Assembly: GCA_016713405.1 (NCBI GenBank)
Contig: JADJPF010000027.1
Location: 248,001 to 312,000 of the forward strand
Length of the DNA: 64,000 bases
Reading direction: 5' to 3'
Source of the DNA: Blastocatellia bacterium
GTDB taxonomy: Bacteria > Acidobacteriota > Blastocatellia > Chloracidobacteriales > JADJPF01
Shown here: positions 1 through 9,023 of the stretch, piece by piece
How positions within the stretch are numbered: the stretch's first letter is position 1
Layout: every line of letters starts with the position of its first letter
The notes under the pieces: generated by a model
Told to the model about the DNA's origin: nothing
Seen by the model: the letters and a program-made list of their open reading frames with translations, nothing else
The model's database searches: none
Made by a program: the position numbers and the translations under genes

Positions 1-1815
1 ATATTTACCATCAGCTAAGGAATCAGCATCTAATGTGTAGTAATTATTTTTTAGGTCAGTTGCTAGTAAATGCCAATCAGATTCATTAGTAGTTTTATAG
101 TAAAGAGAATAAGTTAAGCTATCACTATTACGGTCTTGAGCTTCCCATTGAATTGACCGCGCCCCTTTTTGGAATACTTTACGAGGTTGGATATTAATTG
201 GCAGACCAAAGCTAGTTGGATCAAGTCCTGCTGAAATAATGCCTGGGTCTATTGGTTGCTGAGGAATATCTTGTAGTGCTACACCGGCAGGTAAAATACT
301 AATTTTAGTAACTTCAGGAGCAACATTTCTTGGTAAATAGGCGACTTTTACACCTGTTAATGAGCCATTAGGAAGAAGTTTTGCTTTCCATTGAATAAAT
401 CTAGCCGCAGGGCTAGAAATTGGTTTTCCTTCAGTTCCTTGATAGGGACTTGACCAGTCGCTCCAAGTATTATCTGGTATAGTAGTATTACCGCTTCGAG
501 TTTGCAATTCTACATTTCCATTACTCCGCCAGGAGATTTGCCCCCAGCTAGCTGTTAACTTAGTGTCATGAATTGGAGAAGTATAAAAACCTTCTTTAGC
601 TGTATCTGACCCTAAGCGAAATAACTTACCACTATTACTTGATGCTACATAAATATTGTTTTGACTAGAGATAAGCGAGCTAGTTTGTTCTTCAGATGAT
701 TGGACTAGCAAGGTAGATTTTTTAGTTTTTGGGTCAATAGAATAAATTCGCCCTTTTTGTGTTGTTCCTACTAAAACTTGACCATCATTTTTTATAGCCA
801 AACTAAGTGCTGTAGTATCTTTAGTTGTCCAAATTACATCATTTCCACCATCAGGAGTAATTTGATAAAGAACAGCTTTAGAGCCACTTGTATCAGTGCT
901 ACGGCTTTGAGTAGTAGTTGTTGTGGTAGTAGTTGTGCTAGAGCTATCTGCTACTATTATGTCATCATCAGTAGCGGCTGAAATTGTGACTGTAACAGTT
1001 TCACCAGCAGTATCATTGTTTGTTGTAGTGCTAGCAGTACTGGATTTATCAGGGTTTTGACCGCTAATAGCTAACGCATAAATAGTTCCATCGGGTGCTT
1101 GTGCTAGTTGATGAATTTCTTGTAAAGGGCTATCAAAAAGAGCAAACATTTTTCCAGTAGGGGCAAATCTTAAAACTAGACCATTTCCATCAGTTCCAGC
1201 TAGCAAGTTACCATCTCTATCAGGAGTAAGACAAATAATATGCTTTTCATTAGTTTTAGCAAAAACACTATTTTTACCTTGAGAGTCTACTTTGTAAATA
1301 ACTCCTTTATCTCCTGTACCTACAAAAAGATCCCCGTTTTTATCAAAAGCAAGAGACCAAATATATTTATCTTCAGGGTCAAAAAACTCTTTAACCTTGC
1401 CATCAGGGTTAATGCTATAGACTTTTCCATCTGGTGAAGTACCGACGTAAAGATTGCCAAGTTTGTCAGTTGTTAGGGCGGTGATATCTAGTTCTGAGGA
1501 ATCAAAAAAGACTGAGCCTTTGCCGCCTTTATCTACTTTATAAACTCGTCCGTCATGACCTGTACCAAGATAAATATTTCCTGATATGTCAGTGGCAGTT
1601 GCAAAAATAAAAGGTTGTTCGGTGTTAAAAATCTCGCTAAATGCAGGCGAAAGGCTTATTAACCCATCATCAGAAATTGAGACACCTTGTAGATCACCTT
1701 TTTGAATATCTGTTAGTTTATCAACTTCCCAAAAAGCTACCCCTCCTAAAGCTAGGGCTAAGTTAGTTGTTAATAATAAACTTAAAACACAGCCTATTAT
1801 TTTTATTGTTTTCAA
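1..1815 (-). CDS. Secreted beta-propeller protein (partial, runs off left edge)
   Basis: The frame is open from a TTG at 1815-1813 to the window edge, giving the first 605 residues. An AAGGA ribosome site lies about 9 bases upstream. Residues 1-22 are a signal peptide (MKTIKIIGCV, then a Leu/Thr-rich core ending in ALA). Residues about 50-400 contain repeated blades such as GNLYVGTSPDGKVYSI, GDLFVGTGDKGVIYKV and GQVLVGTTQKGRIYSI, a pattern of two-component-regulator-like or SMP-30-like beta-propellers. Near residue 295 the chain is interrupted by a linker with a run of eight Thr. The last visible part (SIQWEAQDRNSDSLTYSLYY) looks like an Ig/fibronectin-type fold. Role is unknown; probably an exported sensor or binding protein. 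It is followed on the same strand upstream by the S55-like gene 68 bases away, so both may be co-transcribed. Confidence 0.8.
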   Translation of the reverse strand, partial: MKTIKIIGCVLSLLLTTNLALALGGVAFWEVDKLTDIQKGDLQGVSISDDGLISLSPAFSEIFNTEQPFIFATATDISGNIYLGTGHDGRVYKVDKGGKGSVFFDSSELDITALTTDKLGNLYVGTSPDGKVYSINPDGKVKEFFDPEDKYIWSLAFDKNGDLFVGTGDKGVIYKVDSQGKNSVFAKTNEKHIICLTPDRDGNLLAGTDGNGLVLRFAPTGKMFALFDSPLQEIHQLAQAPDGTIYALAISGQNPDKSSTASTTTNNDTAGETVTVTISAATDDDIIVADSSSTTTTTTTTTQSRSTDTSGSKAVLYQITPDGGNDVIWTTKDTTALSLAIKNDGQVLVGTTQKGRIYSIDPKTKKSTLLVQSSEEQTSSLISSQNNIYVASSNSGKLFRLGSDTAKEGFYTSPIHDTKLTASWGQISWRSNGNVELQTRSGNTTIPDNTWSDWSSPYQGTEGKPISSPAARFIQWKAKLLPNGSLTGVKVAYLPRNVAPEVTKISILPAGVALQDIPQQPIDPGIISAGLDPTSFGLPINIQPRKVFQKGARSIQWEAQDRNSDSLTYSLYYKTTNESDWHLLATDLKNNYYTLDADSLADGKY

Positions 1816-1883
1816 GATAAATTCCTTTCTGCTTAAGCTTTTAGCATAAGAGTTTTAATATTTTTAATTGTTTAATATTTCTT

Positions 1884-3656
1884 TTATTGCACCACTTTAA
1901 TAGTAATTGTTTGTTGACCACCAATTAGAAAACTAGCTGGAGGAACTTCTTGAGTAAGAACATTTGCAACAGGTAAAGCCAGATAGCCGCCAGTTGAACG
2001 ATCAGAGTCTAAAGTAGCCATCATTGAAGGCGGAAGACTAGGCATTGCTTGGTTATTGATAATTGCGCCTGTGTCAGGATAATAAAGCTTAACATATAGC
2101 CGGTCGTTTCTTGGTAAATTGCTAATAGCCTTAACTAAAGCGGCTAGATCTTTTGGGTTAGCATTGATTAAAGTGCGTTGTTCTAAAACGGCCATTGCAG
2201 TTCCATCACCTATAGTTAAATTTAACTTGCCCAAAGGAGCATCCATTGGAATGGTGACAGGGATTTTTTCTATATAGGTTTCTCCCTTTTGGTTGCGAGC
2301 AAAAGCTTGTACTAAAACTTTTTCTCCTCTTTTAACTTCTGTTTTATCAAGAGAAACACGTAGCAAAGACCCACTAGCACGACGGTCATTAGATTTAATA
2401 TCTATTTCAATTTCTTCTACATCTACAGGAAAACCACTACTATAAAGGGTTGAAATTGGATAGCCAGCATAAAGTATTGCTGAAAAATAAGAGCTAGCCG
2501 CAGAAAAACTATTACCAAAGCTAATTTGTGGTTGATCCTTTAGTTTAATTTTTCCCTCTAAATTAATAGTTAAATCCCCTAAACTTCGTTCAGTGGCTAC
2601 AATAGAGTTTAATGTAGAAAACTGTACCAAAAGAGGTGTTAGAAAAGGATCTGAGGCAATTTCCATTTTGTAAGTCTGTTTTTTTCCTCGGCTAGTGGTG
2701 ATATTTACTTTTAAGGGTACTAACTTAGCTTCAACACCTAATCGGCCATAAATTCCTGTAGCGCGGTCTTGAACCATAGCACCAACTAGTTTTTCGCTAA
2801 CACCTAGCTTAAAAGAATTTGAAATGCTTGGAACAATTGTAACTACACTAGATTCTGACATAGGTAATGTGCTACCACCAATTCCGCCGGGAGCAAAAAA
2901 AGGATGTCCAAAAGCATATATTTTATCTTTATCGCGCCAGGTGACTGTACCAAAAGCAGCCGCGCTTAAGTCGCCTCTTGCGAAATATTGAAATGCTGTT
3001 GGGTCAATACCACTAACGGCTAAAGGTGTAGCAATTGGCATCAAATTTTGCCCTAAAAATGGGGTTAAAGCTGGGACGGATAAAATAGCTTGGGTATCTA
3101 TTGGAAGAGGAGTTAAAGCCATTTTAGGTTGAGTAAAACTAAAGCTATTTGCAGTATTAAAGTTGTTATTGATATTAAAATTGGGATTTACGCTTGCTGC
3201 TACAAGCTCTTGAAATGACATGCCAGCATCATAACGTTCTTCAACGCTTTGTTCAGCATTTGAAAAAACAGATAACATATCTTGAATAGGGGTAATTGCT
3301 CCAATAGGCTCTTTTGAGAGCGGAAAACTATAAGCAATTGCTCCAAGAAGTTTTCCATTAATAAATACTGGGCTTCCACTCATACCTGAAAAAACGCCGC
3401 TACGGTCTGTTTGTGGGCTTTTAAGCCGCATAATGATGACCGAGCGACTAGGATGGGCAACAATGCTTGGATATTTGCCTAGTATTTCTACTTCAAATTC
3501 TTCTGTTTTATCTCCAGCAAAGATAGTGCGTCCCACACCTTTTAAGCCAGGTTTTACTTCTGATAAAGGAAAAAATTCTGTTTCATTTATTTCTTGTGCT
3601 AAAGAGGTGTTAAGAAACAATAACATTAAAAATACCGTTAAAAATAGCTTTTTCAT
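1884..3656 (-). CDS. SpoIVB/S55-type serine peptidase-like secreted protein
   Basis: A 590-residue exported protein with a clear signal peptide (MKKLFLTVFLMLLF..SLAQ). Residues 53-125 match the C-terminal half of the S55 (SpoIVB) peptidase domain: EFEVEILGKYP, then SGVFSGMSGSPVFINGK at 86-102 with the nucleophile-type Ser in GMSGSP (91-96), then an AITPI strand. Residues 233-310 match the N-terminal half: AAFGTVTWRDKDKIYAFGHP with the His of the GH motif at 251. In Bacillus SpoIVB, as I recall it, the GH half comes first and GMSGSP last, so the order here is swapped. The rest (about 320-590) has no obvious domain but a late Ig-like stretch. The PDZ domain of SpoIVB is absent. Likely a periplasmic or surface processing protease; substrate unknown. 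Not a sporulation gene by context. Confidence 0.82.
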   Translation of the reverse strand: MKKLFLTVFLMLLFLNTSLAQEINETEFFPLSEVKPGLKGVGRTIFAGDKTEEFEVEILGKYPSIVAHPSRSVIIMRLKSPQTDRSGVFSGMSGSPVFINGKLLGAIAYSFPLSKEPIGAITPIQDMLSVFSNAEQSVEERYDAGMSFQELVAASVNPNFNINNNFNTANSFSFTQPKMALTPLPIDTQAILSVPALTPFLGQNLMPIATPLAVSGIDPTAFQYFARGDLSAAAFGTVTWRDKDKIYAFGHPFFAPGGIGGSTLPMSESSVVTIVPSISNSFKLGVSEKLVGAMVQDRATGIYGRLGVEAKLVPLKVNITTSRGKKQTYKMEIASDPFLTPLLVQFSTLNSIVATERSLGDLTINLEGKIKLKDQPQISFGNSFSAASSYFSAILYAGYPISTLYSSGFPVDVEEIEIDIKSNDRRASGSLLRVSLDKTEVKRGEKVLVQAFARNQKGETYIEKIPVTIPMDAPLGKLNLTIGDGTAMAVLEQRTLINANPKDLAALVKAISNLPRNDRLYVKLYYPDTGAIINNQAMPSLPPSMMATLDSDRSTGGYLALPVANVLTQEVPPASFLIGGQQTITIKVVQ

Positions 3657-4165
3657 AAACTTACCTTTGTGTTTTCAGTTTGTTTAGTAAAACTAAAAAA
3701 TTTATAGTTTTGCTAGACAAATTTTCTTTATGCTTTTTCTGAAATTTTCGCTTGAAATATTTCTAAAAAATGAATATAACTTTCGCTCGCTAAAGGTGTC
3801 AACTAGGCTTTTAATGTTTCTTAAAAGTTAAAGATAAACAATAGCATTAAATTTTATTATGTTAGAATGTATACATTTGTTTGTATATAAAGTAGACAAA
3901 TTCTCTTAAATTTAAGCAATAAAACTTTTAGCAATAAAAAGTATCAACTAAGTTTATTTTATTGAAAATTAAATAGTTGGCTCTATATACTGTATCTACT
4001 TTTTTCCTTTCTTATATTGGCACGGAAAATGCTTTCTTACGTCTAAAGTCCCTAACCTTATAATAAAATATCTGGCTAAAATAAGATTTAACAATAAAAC
4101 TGACTACAAAGTAGCCAACTTGGTATTTGCTTTGGGTAACTTAAAAACTTTTAGGAGTGAAAACA
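3657..4165. other. Divergent intergenic region, 509 bases
   Basis: A very AT-rich spacer between the S55-like gene (minus) and the first giant surface protein (plus). I see no open frame with a ribosome site and no strong hairpin. It should carry promoters for both directions; one plus-strand candidate is listed separately. The AGGAG ribosome site of the downstream gene sits at 4153-4157. Confidence 0.5.
3962..3991 (+). promoter_or_regulatory. Candidate sigma70-type promoter for the surface protein gene
   Basis: TTGAAA (3962-3967) and TATACT (3986-3991) are separated by 18 bases. This would give a 5' leader of roughly 170 bases before the ATG at 4166. In such AT-rich DNA a match of this quality can occur by chance. 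Confidence 0.3.
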
Positions 4166-7100
4166 ATGAAGACCAAGTTATTTATTTTAATAGCTATTTT
4201 TTCGTTAGCTATTTCGTTAGCTTTCTTAAACTCTAGTTACACAACAGTTACGGCAAATCAAAAAACATTTAGTGAAACACAAATAATACCTTTAGCTCCT
4301 GTACAAGTGACAAACACGGCAGATAGTGGAGAAGGTTCACTTAGAGCAGCAATTGCAATTGCCAATCAAACTGCTGGCACAATGATACAATTTAACATTC
4401 CAAAAACAGACCCAGGCTTTAATGGAACAGTTTTTGTTATTAGGGTAAATACAGCACTCCCAACAATTACGCAAGCCACAACTAGTATTGATGGCACAAC
4501 ACAAACTGCTGTGGAAAATACTAATCCATCAGGCCCGGAAATAGTTCTGGATGGTAGTTTGGCACCTAGTATGACAGATGGTTTAAGAATAGGTGCTAGC
4601 TCTTGTACAGTAAAATCTATAAATATTCGTAATTTTTTTGGAGGCAGTGGAATTTCTGTTATTGCTGCTAGTCGTTCTACTACAGTCAATAATTGTTTTA
4701 TTGGAACAGATGAAACAGGAGCCATTGCAGCAGGTAATCTAAATGGTATCAGCATTTTAGCTGCTTCAAATGGAAGTATAATTGGAGGAACTTTAGCTAC
4801 AGGTAATATTATTTCCGGTAATATTGCTACAGGTATTATAATTAATGGAATAGGTTCAGATAATAACTTGGTTGCAGGAAATATTATAGGGTTAGATTCT
4901 AATACTAGCCGTAATCAACTGCCTAATTTAGGTGATGGGATTATGGTTGCTGGAGGTGCTAAAGCTAATATGATTGGCATGAACACTTCAGACACAGCTA
5001 ACATTATTGGTGGTAATCTAGGTAATGGAATAAATTTTTTGGGTAGTGGTACAAACAATAACACTGTTGCAGGAAATTTTATTGGGGTGCTTAGTAATAA
5101 TGCTGCTCGGGGGAATGCGTTATCAGGTGTAATGTTTGCTGATAACGCAAGCATTAATACTGTAGGCCCAGCTAATGTTGTTGCTTTTAATTCTCGTAAT
5201 GGTGTTACTGTTGGACAAACGATAACTGGAAATGGAGTAAATAGAAATACTATTACTCGTAACTCTATTTTTAGTAATGTTGGTTTAGGTATAGATTTGG
5301 GTAATAACGGGCCAACAGCAAATGACGATAATGATGTAGATAATGGCCCTAACACATTAATAAATTTTCCACAAATTACGTCCGTTGTTAATAATGGAAA
5401 TTCAATTATTGTTACAGGTACAGTTGATGTTGCTAATCCTATGACTGCTAGAGTAGAAATATTTACTAATGCTTTACCTGTTCCAGGTAGCGACCCTACA
5501 GGTTTTGGAGAGGGTCAAACCTTTGTTGCTTCACCTACTCCTAATGCACAAGGAATGTTTACAGCTACTTTTACTTCTAGCCCAAACATTGTAGTAAGTG
5601 CAACTACAATAGATTCTATGGGTAATACTTCAGAATTTTCTGCTGTTTTTCAATTAGGTGGAGGTCAGCCAGATTTAGTAGTTAGAATGCTAGTAGTTAC
5701 CCCTACAACGGTTAATGCTGGTGGTATGGTTCAAGTGGCATTTACTTTAGCTAATCAAGGATCTGCAACTGCTGGTACTACTCGCCAAGATATAGTTTTA
5801 TCCACAGATAACACTATAAATGCTCAAGATACAGTTTTAGCCTCTGTAACAGCACCTGTTCTTAGCCCACAAGCTACACAACCATTTACACAAATGGTAA
5901 CTATTCCAATGACCTTAATGTCAGGACAATTTTTTATTGGAATAATTGCTGATGCTGGTGTGGCTGTAACAGAATCGGACGAAACTAATAATACAGCTAA
6001 CACTATGATAACTGTTAACTCTATGCCAGATTTAGTAATTAGTGGTTTTAGAGTTACACCCACTAGTGCTAATCCTGGAAATAGCTTAAGAGTGGAATTT
6101 ACTATATCTAATCAAGGTAGTGATAATGCTGCGGCAAATGTTACAGAAATTAGATTATCTTCAGATCCTATTTTTGGTAATGCAGATGATAGCTTACTTA
6201 GAATGGAACAGGTAGCAATGCTTAGACCTGGTGATGTAAGTAGATTTTCTATTGATACGACTATACCAAATGCTACTTTGCCAGGAAGCTTTACTGTAGG
6301 TGTGATTGTTGATGCTCGAAACACAGTTATAGAATCAAATGAAATGAACAACACTGCTACAGGAACAATTTCTGTTGGTGGTTTGGTAGATATTAGTTTA
6401 ACAAACTTAACTTTAACTCCTAATCGAGGTGGAGCAGGTACTATGGTAATGGCTAATTTACAATTAGCTAATCGGGGAAGTTTACCAACTCAAGGAGTAG
6501 CAGTAGAAATTAGATTTTCTACAGATCCAACCATTACCGCTACAGATCCACTATTAACATCCCTTACCAGCAATCCAACTAATGCAGGTGATACACTTAC
6601 TTTAAGTGCTAGTTTCTCTATTCCAGATAATGTTAACCCAGGACAAGTATTTATTGGGGCGATTGCTGACCCACAAAATCTAATTACAGAAACTAATGAA
6701 GCTAATAACAGCGTTAGTGCTAGCTTTATGATTGCAGATCAAGCAGCACCAGTTGTAAGAGTAACTAGTCCTAACGGGGGAGAATTAGCTACCGCAGGTG
6801 ATACATTCAATATTCAATGGACTTCAATGGATGATGTAGCAGTAATTTCACATGATATTTTCCTTTCAACAGATGGAGGAAGTACTTTTAATTTAGTAAT
6901 TACTACAGGTTTATCTGGTACAGCTAATAGTTTTGTTTGGAGTGTTCCAATGGGCTTAAATACAGGGCTTGCTAGAGTTCAAGTTCTTGCTCGTGATGGG
7001 GTAGGAAATATTGGAATGGATGCCTCAGACAACAATTTTGCAGTTGGAATAAGACCAATATTACTTGGGCCAACATTTAAGCAAGGAAAATTGACTTTCC

Positions 7101-7249
7101 TAGTTTCTAATTCAAATATTGCTACTGGTGCTACATTAACTATAGTTAATGGAAGTAGCCGAGAAACTTTTGCTACTACGCTTAACAATACAGGTACAAG
7201 ATTTGTAGTTAAAAGAGGACTTCTAGTACTCCAGGCAGGATCACCTTAA
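4166..7249 (+). CDS. Giant secreted beta-helix / CARDB surface protein
   Basis: ATG 4166 is preferred over GTG 4157 because AGGAG lies at 4153-4157. The 1027-residue product starts with a signal peptide. Residues about 40-390 hold a CSLREA-like motif (GEGSLRAAIAIAN) and right-handed parallel beta-helix repeats rich in GN, NNT and IGG. Three CARDB adhesion-type Ig domains start near residues 502 (PDLVVRMLVVTP), 621 (PDLVISGFRVTP) and 741 (VDISLTNLTLTP). An Ig-like domain starts near 860 (APVVRVTSPNGGE) and a C-terminal domain near 963. That last domain breaks off at TAA 7247-7249. One base added around 7217-7220 continues it to a stop at 7336-7338 with VTNPNGIASLP, matching the end of the next protein (VRNPNGISSSP). 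Likely an extracellular adhesin or carbohydrate-binding structural protein; partner unknown. Confidence 0.85.
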   Translation: MKTKLFILIAIFSLAISLAFLNSSYTTVTANQKTFSETQIIPLAPVQVTNTADSGEGSLRAAIAIANQTAGTMIQFNIPKTDPGFNGTVFVIRVNTALPTITQATTSIDGTTQTAVENTNPSGPEIVLDGSLAPSMTDGLRIGASSCTVKSINIRNFFGGSGISVIAASRSTTVNNCFIGTDETGAIAAGNLNGISILAASNGSIIGGTLATGNIISGNIATGIIINGIGSDNNLVAGNIIGLDSNTSRNQLPNLGDGIMVAGGAKANMIGMNTSDTANIIGGNLGNGINFLGSGTNNNTVAGNFIGVLSNNAARGNALSGVMFADNASINTVGPANVVAFNSRNGVTVGQTITGNGVNRNTITRNSIFSNVGLGIDLGNNGPTANDDNDVDNGPNTLINFPQITSVVNNGNSIIVTGTVDVANPMTARVEIFTNALPVPGSDPTGFGEGQTFVASPTPNAQGMFTATFTSSPNIVVSATTIDSMGNTSEFSAVFQLGGGQPDLVVRMLVVTPTTVNAGGMVQVAFTLANQGSATAGTTRQDIVLSTDNTINAQDTVLASVTAPVLSPQATQPFTQMVTIPMTLMSGQFFIGIIADAGVAVTESDETNNTANTMITVNSMPDLVISGFRVTPTSANPGNSLRVEFTISNQGSDNAAANVTEIRLSSDPIFGNADDSLLRMEQVAMLRPGDVSRFSIDTTIPNATLPGSFTVGVIVDARNTVIESNEMNNTATGTISVGGLVDISLTNLTLTPNRGGAGTMVMANLQLANRGSLPTQGVAVEIRFSTDPTITATDPLLTSLTSNPTNAGDTLTLSASFSIPDNVNPGQVFIGAIADPQNLITETNEANNSVSASFMIADQAAPVVRVTSPNGGELATAGDTFNIQWTSMDDVAVISHDIFLSTDGGSTFNLVITTGLSGTANSFVWSVPMGLNTGLARVQVLARDGVGNIGMDASDNNFAVGIRPILLGPTFKQGKLTFLVSNSNIATGATLTIVNGSSRETFATTLNNTGTRFVVKRGLLVLQAGSP

Positions 7250-7512
7250 CACAAGCCATTCCTCAAGGTGTACCAGTAATGTTAATTGTTACTAATCCCA
7301 ATGGGATAGCGTCACTACCCACTACTTTCCAAAGATAGTAAGAGGGTTAAATTTGACATTTGCAGCAGCATTTTCATAAACTTGTAACTTAGCAGTATGC
7401 AGGCAAAAAGTTGTAAAAAGTTGTAAATTTATCAAGAAGTTAAATTAGTTAAATTTTGTTTTGGTAACTGTAGTAATAAAGCGCAGTTACTATAAAACGA
7501 GGAGGAGAATAA

Positions 7513-8730
7513 ATGAGGAGCAAGCGAAAATTTTGGGTTATTGCATTAACCCTAGCCTGCTTTTTTGTCGGAGTATCTTTTTTGCTCCTGACGCCCAACA
7601 AAGGAAAGGTTAGTGCGGCGGGCGCATCAGCAGATGCTTCAAAAACTAGCCCGGCTAGGATTACTTTGCATGTAAGTGGTAGACATAAAGATCTTCAATT
7701 TGAAGATGCAGCAGACCTACCAGAAGCCTTAAACGCTAGTCCAGAAAGTCTTGGTCAAGCACTTACATTAGCAAGGTTTGATATTAATAATGATGGTACA
7801 CCAGATTTACTTTCTACCTATTCTACTAATAGAGGAAATGAATTACGTGTACGCTTAGGCAATTCTAATGGTTTAGATTCTTTAGCCACTAGCTTTCCAA
7901 TGGGTAACGATTTACCAAAAGCAATGGCATTTGGCGATTTTAACCTAGATGGTTTCCAAGATGTTATTACTGCCAATGCCGAAGCAGGGACTTTTTCGCT
8001 GCTCTATGGCAATGGACAAGGAGCCTTTACCACAGGGCCAGTTGTTAATGTAGGTGGCAGTCTTTCTGCTTTAGCTGTTGCAGACATTGACCATGATGGT
8101 ATTGATGATGTTATTTTATTAGATGAAGCTAATAGTAACCTTCGTTATTTTCGTGGTAATGGAGATTTAGAAAAAGCTGAAGCTAAAGTTATTACTCCAA
8201 AAGATTTAGGTCGTTTAGCTGATGTTAAAATAGCTGATTTTAATAATGACTATTTCTTGGATTTAGCTATTGCTAGCAATTCAGGTGTTTCTATTACTTA
8301 TGGTGATGGAAAAGGTAACTTTGGTCGGGAACGTCGTTTGGAAAATAGTAATACTGTTACAGGTATGTTAACTACAGACCTAAACGGTGATCATTTCCCA
8401 GACCTTGCAATTTCTACTCCTGATAGGGTAATGGTTTGGAACAATCGTTTAGAAAAAGGTTTTGCTAAACCAAAAAGCTTTGCTGCTGGTCAAGGAGTCA
8501 AAGGGCTAGTTTCTGGTACTTTTAATGGGGATGATTTAGCCGATTTAGCTGTTATTAGCCAAGATAGTAGCCAAGTTTCTGTACTCTTAAATGAAAAAGG
8601 TCGTAACTTTTCTGCTCCTTTAGCAATGGATGTTGACGGCGGTGCAGCATTAATAACTAGTGGTAATTTTAGAATGCATATGGCCGAGATGGTATTGCTA
8701 TTGCTAAACAAGACGGCTACAACGTTTTAG
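7513..8730 (+). CDS. FG-GAP/VCBS N-terminal part of a giant surface protein (frameshifted)
   Basis: ATG 7513 follows a strong GGAGGAG. The 405 residues start with a signal peptide (RKFWVIALTLACFFVGVSFL) and then six FG-GAP/VCBS repeats with calcium-loop motifs, for example DINNDGTPDLL, DFNLDGFQDVI, DIDHDGIDDVI and DLNGDHFPDLA, about residues 85-390. The last 20 residues are out of frame: one A added at 8671-8676 (AGAATG to AGAAATG) gives NAYGRDGIAIAKQDGYN, the natural end of the repeat, and runs without a stop into the beta-helix region that follows. The next open part has no start codon before 9024, which supports a single gene from 7513 to 12743. Such seven-blade propellers at the N terminus of secreted proteins usually bind ligands or calcium. 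Confidence 0.85.
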   Translation: MRSKRKFWVIALTLACFFVGVSFLLLTPNKGKVSAAGASADASKTSPARITLHVSGRHKDLQFEDAADLPEALNASPESLGQALTLARFDINNDGTPDLLSTYSTNRGNELRVRLGNSNGLDSLATSFPMGNDLPKAMAFGDFNLDGFQDVITANAEAGTFSLLYGNGQGAFTTGPVVNVGGSLSALAVADIDHDGIDDVILLDEANSNLRYFRGNGDLEKAEAKVITPKDLGRLADVKIADFNNDYFLDLAIASNSGVSITYGDGKGNFGRERRLENSNTVTGMLTTDLNGDHFPDLAISTPDRVMVWNNRLEKGFAKPKSFAAGQGVKGLVSGTFNGDDLADLAVISQDSSQVSVLLNEKGRNFSAPLAMDVDGGAALITSGNFRMHMAEMVLLLLNKTATTF

Positions 8731-9023
8731 CTATTCAACCTAATGTAATTACTCTTCAAGTATCCACATTATTTGATGAAAATGATTGTCCAAGCTGTAC
8801 CTCTGCACAATTAAATGCTTTACTTGGCCCACTTGGTGCAAGAGGCGGCGGTACAGGTATAAGCTTACGTGAAGCTATTACAGCCTTAAATAATGACTTT
8901 TTAGTTAATGGAACTATAAATCAAGGTGCTGGTTTCCAAACTTTATCTAGCACTTCAGGCCCAACTAATGTAAACGTTGAGTCTGATACTCGTTCTTTCT
9001 GCGGGCCACAAGCCAACGGCCAA

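Noticed and set aside
4366..7188. Several long minus-strand frames opposite the first giant surface protein
   Set aside because: They are mirror images of the repetitive beta-helix/CARDB coding and show only low-complexity hydrophobic sequence without ribosome sites.
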